Part shown: piece by piece, positions 55,039 to 64,000 of the stretch
Layout of the letters: each line of letters starts with the position of its first letter
Position numbering within the stretch: position 1 is the first letter of the stretch
Source of the DNA: Daphnia pulex
Lineage: Eukaryota; Arthropoda; Branchiopoda; Diplostraca; Daphniidae
DNA length: 64,000 nucleotides
Assembly (NCBI RefSeq): GCF_021134715.1
Contig: NC_060026.1
Location: 930,001 to 994,000, forward strand
Direction of reading: 5' to 3'
Made by a program: the position numbers and the translations under genes
The notes under the pieces: model-generated
Told to the model about the DNA's origin: nothing
What the model saw: the letters and a program-made list of their open reading frames with translations, nothing else
Database searches by the model: none

Positions 55039-55763
55039 ATTCATTCATTAAGAAATCTAAATTTTATTATGTAATAATACTTTGCTACAAGTAGGATATT
55101 AAGTAATAACACAAATTTGTTAAATAGACATTTTATAGTTTTTTTTTTAGTAACTTGATTATTTTATAGTGCCATTTTTTTTACAATTATATCCAGTAAA
55201 AAATTACTCCGTCCCAAATTTTCAATCATTCCAGTGCCTTAATAATTTTTACCATTTTTTTATTAATGACTAAACGAAATTGAAAATTCCCTTCTAAAAA
55301 AATATTAATGTAAATGTCTTTCTCTTTTTCAAGGACTTGGTGCCACTGCAACAAGTCCTCCCATTCGCCAATTCCTTTAATATTTTTATTTTATTTTACA
55401 CCAAGTGTCCTTGTGTGTGTCTGCTGTGTTATAGAACGTACATGTTTTTTGGGCCCTTTATGAAATCTGAGTGATTGTGTGTAACGGAATCTCTCTATTC
55501 ATTGCATTGAAAACTGTACTGACGGGAAACCATTAAAGAAGAAAAAAAGAAAAAGTTTGGCTTTCACGTACTCCATTTATATTAAGGACGAAAGTTCCAC
55601 GTTTCACAGCAGCCGGTGGGATTTGGCCTTTTTTGTTTGCTAGTACAGTTGGCCATCACCTTTGGACTTAATGAGATTAGATAATACGGCGTGACTTCCT
55701 TTCCAGCCAACAGTACACATATCTGAATCCAATTAGTTAACTTGCTGCAGCTTTCGATTCAAG
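55039..55763. other. Intergenic region with candidate 3' end signals
   Basis: 3' region of the CDR2-like gene and 5' region of the next gene. ATTAAA at 55532-55537 or an earlier A/T-rich site may be its poly(A) signal. No coding potential is seen. Confidence 0.35.
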
Positions 55764-57236
<1,473 letters not shown>

Positions 57237-57543
57237 CGACACAGTCTAGACACCCCATTCGAGCTTATAACTAAACATATTTTGTCGTCCATACCTTATT
57301 TCACACACACACTTTTCCTCCCCATTTTAAAACACACAACGCAGTCATCACAATCAACACATACCCACCTGACTTTATAGAGGCCATGAATTTATCTCAA
57401 AAACATCTAAACAATATGTTCTTAGAATCACTTTTTTTCCATTTTGATAGTCTGCAACTTACGTTGGTCAAACTGACTTATCCAAGTAGCTTTAGCTAAG
57501 TGTAATACAAATCATTTGAATGTAAGCGGAAAATGTTTAGAAG

Positions 57544-59659
57544 CTAATCCTTGTCATCAAATTGACCCATCAGGATCGATTTTAAATAGCCTGGAGTGGA
57601 AGATTGTTCATCCGGATGGATGGATGCGTAGTCAAGGCCGTCTGACGTGGCCCCAACTTCCGCCGAAAACTGGTTCAACATGGAAGAAGTTGCCGATGGA
57701 TCGTTGCCGAAATCTCCACCGACCACCATGCACGACTGAGTCAAATGCTCTTCGATGGCTTGACTCAGGGCGTCGCTCAATCTCGGCTGGGCCATTTGTA
57801 ACGTGTGAATTTGTTCCACCTCCTCGGCCGGCTGTTGCTGCTGTTGCTGTTCCTCCTGTTGTTGCTGCTCCTCGATAAATTGGCCAATTTCAGCTACGGC
57901 CGCATCCAGCGATATTTTCTCCACAACTTTACGGTGAGTCTTACGGTGAGCGTAAAAATTGGCAGCCACTCGGAACGCTTTACCGCAAGTGTCACACACG
58001 TACGGCTTCTCTCCCGTCTGACGTAATAACACAATGTGGTCAATTGTGCACGTAATTTCCGAGATTTAAAAGGAAAGCAAAAAAAAAAAAACTAGGAAGA
58101 AATTGTCTACTAGACTCACGTGAATAGACAAATGAACTTTTAAGTCACGTAGGACTTTGAAAGACTTGCTGCAGTGAGGGCAAACGTGTTGGCGTGACGT
58201 GGCGTGAACGTGCTGCCGATGGCTGCTCCTTGCCGAACTGGACGTGAAAGTCTTGCTGCACTGTTTACAGGGGTAAGGTTTCTCTCCCGTCTGTTGGAAC
58301 ACGAACTTATTATATCAAACATGGCTTTAAAAATAAATTGGTCGTGATTATTTTTATCGTGTACATGTCGGCGTGTGTGCGAGGCCATGCTGGACCGCGA
58401 CGTGAAAGACATGAAGCAGATTCCGCAGCTGAACTGCTTGACACCATTGTGCGAATTGAGGTGAAACTGGAGAGCTTGCTTAGTCTTGACTCCTTTGCCA
58501 CAGAGATCGCAAACCTGCCCATAAGAAAAGGTAAATTATAAACGTGAAATTTTAACCAATTAGAAAGATGATAGTAGTTGGGTTTATAATTACGTAAGGT
58601 TTGGAATCCGAGTGGGTCGTTTGGACGTGGGTGGTCAAATTGCCCTTGGCGGAGAATCGTTTCCCGCAGATTTCGCAGGTAAATGCTAAGCGATCGGATT
58701 CGGGCAAATGTGAACGGGACATGTGTGATTTGAGGTGCGAGGCCAACTTGTACTGCTTGCCGCACTCGGTGCACACGTGAGGTCGGCTGTCAGAATGGGC
58801 CACTTTGTGGGCGAGGAGTTTGGAACGATCCTGAAAGACTTTGTCGCAAGACGGGCACTTGTATTCAGACAGGTGAGCCGTCCGGTGTCTCTTGTAGGTG
58901 TGGCTTGACTTGATGACTTTACCACACAATTGGCACGGGAACAAAGGACTGGCTTGGTGCTCTTGTGCATAGTGTTTGGCCACTTGCTTCATGGTCCCTT
59001 TGATTATCTCGTTGCACAGCTGGCAGGGCCAGGTTTGATTGTTTCCGCTCCCAAAGAGGAAAGAGTATATCCCCCGATCATCTCCTTTCTCTATAAATTT
59101 CTTCAGCTGGTCAACTTCTTCAGGCTTGAGAACTCTGCCAATCTTCTGCTCGAGATATTCTAGTGTGAAACGGGACTTTTTATCTGAAGCTAACAGGAGG
59201 TTACTCTCTGCATGAGAGTCATTCACTTCTGTCAGTTTAATTTGTGTTGTCTCTTCGGCAGCCTGAGGTGGTAGTTTCCCATTTACTTGGATAGGTCCAG
59301 AATCTTTGCTGCAATTTTGCCTGTAAAAAGGAATAGTAATTGAGTATTTTGCAAGTAAGTGAAATTTGTGTCATATCTCACCGCTCCTTGACAACTGATT
59401 GAGCTTCCGTGCAGGATCTGACAAACTTCTGCCAATCAGTGATTTTTATTGTGCACTGCTTACAAATGAAATTGGGGGAAATGTCATTCAGTTTTAACTT
59501 AATTCCAATGTTTTTGTGGATAAAACTAAGAGGAATGATATCAGAGATTGCAGACAAGTCGACACAAGAATTGCTCGATTGGCCACAGAGCCGGCATTCA
59601 AGCAACGGTTCCTGGAGACCGTTGCTAATAAAATTAAGGCTCTCTTCTTCTAGATTCAT
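57544..59659 (-). CDS. ZAD-domain C2H2 zinc-finger protein
   Basis: Exons 59382..59659, 58594..59320, 58365..58514, 58120..58290 and 57544..58017 join in phase to 599 residues. The N-terminal zinc-finger-associated domain shows CRLCG and FICKQC Cys pairs at about residues 18-70; ZAD is an arthropod-expanded dimerisation domain. About ten C2H2 fingers follow (for example CQLCGKVIKSSHTYKRHRTAH, CTECGKQYKLASHLKSHMSRSH), the last two preceded by TGEKPY linkers. Introns fall at finger boundaries. The C-terminus is Gln-rich (EEQQQQEEQQQQQQ) and acidic, perhaps an activation region. It is a probable DNA-binding transcription regulator in the nucleus; the target is unknown. The start MNLEEESLNF is chosen because the ZAD follows directly; the open frame extends further upstream without homology. 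Confidence 0.9.
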
Positions 59660-60461
59660 TGTGTCAATTGATAACGCATTTAAACAAAAAATAATAATAA
59701 CAAAAATGGGGAGAAATCGTTTAAGGGACACGCATGAAAACAAAAATAAAAACGTAAACAATACTGAGATGAACGCCATCTGCCGGCTGAGAATTAATCG
59801 CTTGTCGGATTCGATTCCGACAGGAATAGTTTGATTTTGTTACCTAACGAATTGAAAAACGGTCCTTTTATTTACCTGAAACACAAATGCAAAAACGTTA
59901 AAAACGACTGACTAATGTAATTCTGTGTAATAATTCCAGAAGATTGCACAACAACAACAACGACATGTGCCAAAAACCCTGACCTTGGCATGATTACCCA
60001 ACTCATACGAACTCATATTTGATTCTTTAATTTTTTTTAGCTGTCATTTTTAATGTAAGTAAATTCTTCGATTAAATAATACTGTCGATATGGTGTTGTC
60101 TATTTAAGTTAGTGGGTAATTTCCTTTCAAAAGAATTAAAATTGAATGCAAGGACAAAGGTTGGAGGTAGGGGGAGGAAAAATCCATCATGGCCGCCGCT
60201 TCTGCTACATTTTCACTTGGTGAATAGTGACTCATCAGTTGTAGGGGGGCTCTCGAAGTGTGCGGTACTGCGGTTGTCTGATATTATATTTGCTCAACGT
60301 TAGGCTGATTCGGCCATCGGAAATTGGTTTTCATTTCATCTCGTGTTTTAAAAGATTGAAATTTGTTATTATCAACTAACAAGTAATAGTGTGTAGCCTG
60401 CAGAACGAACTAATCAACAATTTCTTCAAAAGTTGCTAACCAGCCCTTAAACTGTTTCGGA
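59660..60461. other. Intergenic region between the zinc-finger and MAM/CUB genes
   Basis: Holds the 5' region of the zinc-finger gene and the 3' flank of the MAM/CUB gene (both minus strand). I see no coding sequence; GGAGGTAGGGGGAGG at 60162-60176 is a purine-rich tract. Confidence 0.35.
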
Positions 60462-62365
60462 TCACCCCATGAAAAGTCGGATCGGTGTCGTATTAAGATT
60501 CCGGGACCGCTGGATTCTGGAATTCACAAAATACGGAACAGCTGGAAGTTGATTGCCAGGATCTTGGTTGCCGGGGTAACCTTTGGCTGTAAACAAGGTA
60601 GGCGATTCCGTTGTCATTCCATCGTATACCTTGTTCGTTTGACACAATTGGTTTGATTCGGTTTGATTATTTTGAATTTTAATTAACGTTTGATAATTAA
60701 GAGTTAAGTTATACCCATAGCGAGTCATAATAAGGCTCCATGCTAAAATCAATTATTTGTATTGTGATTTTCCCAGTTGGCGAGAGAGTGGTGATGTTGT
60801 AGTAGCACGTTTCTTGATTGTAGTAAAAGTTTGGATAATTTGGCGATGAGATTGCCGTGCGTTTCTCTGTGGCTATGTAGGAGCCTCCGCATATAACAGA
60901 TTTAATTTTTTAAACTAAGACTTTTACAACCGGAATGTAAATGTCAACCTGTATAAGATGCACGCCAACCACGATAATTATATTGTGGGGACTGGTCTGA
61001 AAGTTGTTTCATGAGGCACTTCCCGGATTCGCAGAAAATCACTGCTTTAACAATATGACTATGTGTTGCATAGGAACCACCGTTCCATTCATATATCAAT
61101 GGGGAATTCGGCGTGTCTCCGTCGTAAACCTATTTTTTAATTCGAGGTATATTATTAAAAAATAGTTAATAGCCAGAATTATATGTAGACCTTGAGGTTG
61201 TCGTGATAAGGTATATCAATGTCATAAAAGTTAAGCCGAACAATCCCCTGAGCAGTTGGCGCAACGATGACGAAAGAACAATTTTGATTTCCTTCGTAAA
61301 GATACGGATAGCTTGATGACGTTAAGTTAATATTGTTGAACGTTGCCGTAAAGTTACCGCCACAGTCTTGGATTATCATTGAAAGGTAATTATAAATTAT
61401 GATATGGTCAAGATAACAGGTAGCTTTGCGAGCCCCCAACGAAATAATTTTAACAATTAATAACACATATTATTAGGCATCCGAACTAAATACTTCAAGT
61501 TTAAACATCGCTTTAACTGATTCTGATTTTCATCACCTACTGTCGGCGTTGTCGTCGATTCCGTCACGGTGCTATCGATTGTCGTTTGCGATGGATCGGT
61601 CCAGCGGATGTTGTCGATGGCGACAGCATCCACGACGTCCGTGCCGCAATACGCGTAAAATGCCAACTGTCAACGTAATCACTAGAATAAAATCTAATAA
61701 ATTTTGGAAGGTGACGCACTTACAGAGAATTCAGATCCACTGTCGAGTGGAGAGAAACTGACAGGATACGTAACCCAATTTAGATTGTTGATGTCGGAAT
61801 AGTTCCATAAACTTACAAGCAGCCTCTCGTTTCCGTTTTCATTTAGATACAGCTGAGAATTTAAAATCTGGATTATGCTGTAATTCCATTCAATTTCTTA
61901 CTAGAATAATTGTACCTCGAGATTAGTGAACTGGGGCCATTTGGATCTGATCCAAAAGTCAAACGATATGGAAATGTCATTGTAGCTGGAAGGAGGAATT
62001 TGAAATGTTGGACTGCGCAAAACTGCGATGCCGAACGACAAAGTGGCGCCGCGATCGACACGCATGTAATTTCTTCCGGCCGGAGGATTAGGGGCCGGAT
62101 TGTCCAATTCCCATGACGAATTAATGTCCTCAATCTTCCATCGAACTCCGGTCTGCGATGGCGAGTCGTCAGTCCAGAAATTTTGCGACCCAACTTCGAA
62201 ATCGGTGCTCAGATCCGAAAGTTGTTGCGAATTTCTTGGTTTTATTCCGCCGACGCTGTTGTCGCAATCCTTGTGCTGATCCTGACAATATTCACCGGCA
62301 AGTGACAGGTTGTTTAATAAAAGCAACACAACACCGACTGACAGTAGGAAAATGTTTCTTTCCAT
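60462..62365 (-). CDS. Secreted MAM/CUB-domain protein
   Basis: Exons 61916..62365, 61724..61852, 61537..61666, 61191..61366, 60949..61129, 60715..60884 and 60462..60629 join in phase to about 467 residues. MERNIFLLSVGVVLLLLNN is a signal peptide; an upstream in-frame Met at 62386 is possible. Residues about 45-195 resemble a MAM domain (DFEVGSQNFWTDDSP, YCGTDVVDAVAIDNIRW). After a Thr/Ser linker come a CUB domain (DCGGNFTATFNN, NLKVYDGDTPNSP) and a second CUB-like domain (SSPNYPNFYYNQETCYYNI, DSLWVYDGM). Several NxS/T sites fit secretion. No protease domain follows. The junction into the second CUB uses the acceptor GCGGAG/GCTCC, which removes the usual first CUB cysteine; it is the only AG giving an open frame. 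It may act in cuticle, hemolymph or extracellular matrix. Confidence 0.75.
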
Positions 62366-62386
62366 GTTGGTTATAGTAAAAGTCAC

Positions 62387-64000
62387 AGAAATATTTCGCC
62401 AATGAACTAGAGGCGTTGACGTTCGCTACAGGAATGGCAGTTTACATTTAAATTTAGCTGTGTATGCATCTCTGCACATTTCAACACAAGAAAATGTGCT
62501 GATAAAGCGAATTGCGTTTTGTAACAGCCGTTTTAAAAAGCCAGAAAAGCGAAGAATTTATGGTTATTTAGATCTAGATTAGGCCGTTCGTTTGAATTGC
62601 TGTGAGGGATGGAATTTTTAATGCCTCTTATCTACTTCAGTTATTTATGCATCGTTTTGTATTTGAATTTCAAGTTTACTGTCATGCTGTTTCCAAAGTA
62701 TTGGGAATGGTAACGCACCGATTAGTCTTATTACCAACAAGCATGTTGTTATTGTTGTTGTTAGTTGCTGGAAAAAGTGGGTCGATCGGATAAATAAGTT
62801 AGATCGACCCATTTGACTGAAAGTTTCTCAATATTTTTGTGAGCTAATCGATTCTTTTGTTTGGTTTACAGTTGCAACCGATGGACAACACGAATCTTGC
62901 ACTTTTTGTTAATTCTACGGTATTCACGAGGACGTCGTTTTCCACCTAATGTCAACTCTGAAATTCTCTACGGATGATGGAGAGCGATGGAGAGCACCCA
63001 GACGTGTCACCCAGTATTCTCCTAAAAAGGTAGGACCTAGTTAATTTCCTTTCCACTAGAGCTGCATCTTTGTGTTGACAGCATTATTTTAAAAATTTTG
63101 TCCCGACAAGTTTGTTGATATTGAATGCTTTCGGTTTTCTGTCTTCCCACTCGATGGTTTGATACCGGCAGGCTTAGGTTAGGCATTTTGCTCCGTTTGT
63201 CCTTGTCTTGTGCCCTGCCACGACAAGGAATTGATGACTTTTGTAGAGGATTTTAGAGCTGTCACATTATACTTCTACGAATCCGACAGAAGGTGGGCAG
63301 ACACAAGGAACCGCACAGTCTCTTGCTGACGCAATCCCTGAGTATCAACCACTCGATATTTTTTAGAAGTTTGAATTTGATGGCGACTGCCAGTACTGTT
63401 TCTACATACGAGTTCGTTGCGCTTCCACAAATATTCCATTCGTCCGGCCTTATCAAATTTACCGAACATTTTCCTCAGTTCAGGCAACAATTTTCTGAAA
63501 ACTGTTTCGAAATGAGATCCTGGATACTTATTTGCTCAGCCATTTCTGAAATTTAGAGGGACGAACGAGAACTATTTAATGCGCATTTAGTCAGAACTAA
63601 ACGAAGCGCAGAAACCATTTGCTTTTTGGCTGCGAACATTTTTTTAAATTTTTAATGGTCGTCCATTTCGGTGGCTACTTGTTGAGTCTCATACTGGCTG
63701 TACTGCGAAGGCGATGGATCGCAGCAGATTGCACAGATTCCGGATCTAATCCTCTTTGTCTAGTGACGTCAAATTGTTGTTCCTTTGTTCAACATTTTGA
63801 CCGTGCTTGATGAAGCCGCGAATTTTATACTTTTGACATTACAGTTGTTTTCTTAACGGCATTCGATCGGGCGAATAAATCGAGCACGAAATGAATGCGT
63901 TTTTTTTTATTGTTACAGAATCCTTTGAGGAAGAGCAATGCAATTTTGACTATTTTACTGCTTTGTTTTTTTGTTTTTGTTTGTTTTTTTTGTTTTGAAA
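62387..64000. other. No gene seen at the right end
   Basis: AT-rich sequence. TATTCACGAGGACGTCGTTTTCCACC at about 62920-62946 is a weak match to the R2 repeat. Short open frames around 63260-63560 overlap on both strands and have no recognisable domain. T/G-rich low complexity ends the window (63900-64000). Confidence 0.4.

Noticed and set aside
54329..55051. Several open frames of 90-147 codons overlapping the last CDR2-like exon
   Set aside because: They are shadows of a Gln/Ser-rich coding exon with repeated CAG/CAA triplets; the family match lies in the frame ending at 55038.

Overview
The window looks like nuclear DNA of an arthropod, most likely a branchiopod crustacean such as Daphnia. 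The reasons are short GT-AG introns (often about 60-110 nt), a ZAD-type C2H2 zinc-finger gene (an arthropod-typical class), a CDR2/centrocortin-like gene and a metazoan ethanolamine-phosphate cytidylyltransferase. The organism is an inference; no rRNA or mitochondrial marker is present.

Layout. (1) From 1 to about 12.8 kb lies a decayed tandem array on the minus strand. It holds pieces of receptor-tyrosine-kinase-like genes (signal-peptide exon, a conserved unknown exon, Ig exons, a kinase catalytic-loop exon) repeated every 4.5-5.3 kb. They are mixed with pieces of the NACHT-gene family described below. (2) 12.8-15.3 kb is a complete Tigger/pogo-type DNA transposon with terminal inverted repeats, TA target-site duplication and a three-exon transposase. 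(3) 15.5-20.8 kb holds segmental duplications, an inverted copy of an array exon, and a pseudogene of the N-terminus of the NACHT family. (4) 20.8-27.1 kb holds a giant minus-strand gene: an N-terminal PD-(D/E)XK nuclease-like domain, a NACHT ATPase, then ankyrin and helical repeats. It is split by one frameshift in a T9 run. (5) 27.1-32.5 kb is a second copy of the segmental duplication, a C-terminal NACHT-family pseudogene and a MITE-like inverted-repeat element. (6) 32.5-42.1 kb holds a second giant minus-strand gene of about 3,128 codons: OTU-like fold without its cysteine, complete SecA-type ATPase, IRE1/RNase L-like pseudokinase, and a C-terminal ExK nuclease-like domain. (7) 42.6-44.8 kb is a tandem duplication upstream of that gene, followed by one more NACHT-family fragment and one more copy of the family's upstream element. 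(8) 50-62.4 kb is ordinary conserved gene space: CDR2/centrocortin-like (+), PCYT2 (+), a ZAD zinc-finger gene (-) and a secreted MAM/CUB protein (-).

The most striking content is the pair of giant co-oriented genes at 20.8-42.1 kb. Both combine an NTPase switch or motor with a putative nuclease and other signalling folds, an architecture that in known systems (NLR/STAND proteins, bacterial Avs and Cap4-type nucleases, RNase L/IRE1) belongs to intracellular defence. At least four broken relatives of the NACHT gene and six copies of a conserved upstream sequence show a fast-expanding, fast-decaying family, as expected for immune loci. A joint function is inference only. Each giant gene also carries one reading-frame problem that must be settled before either is called functional.
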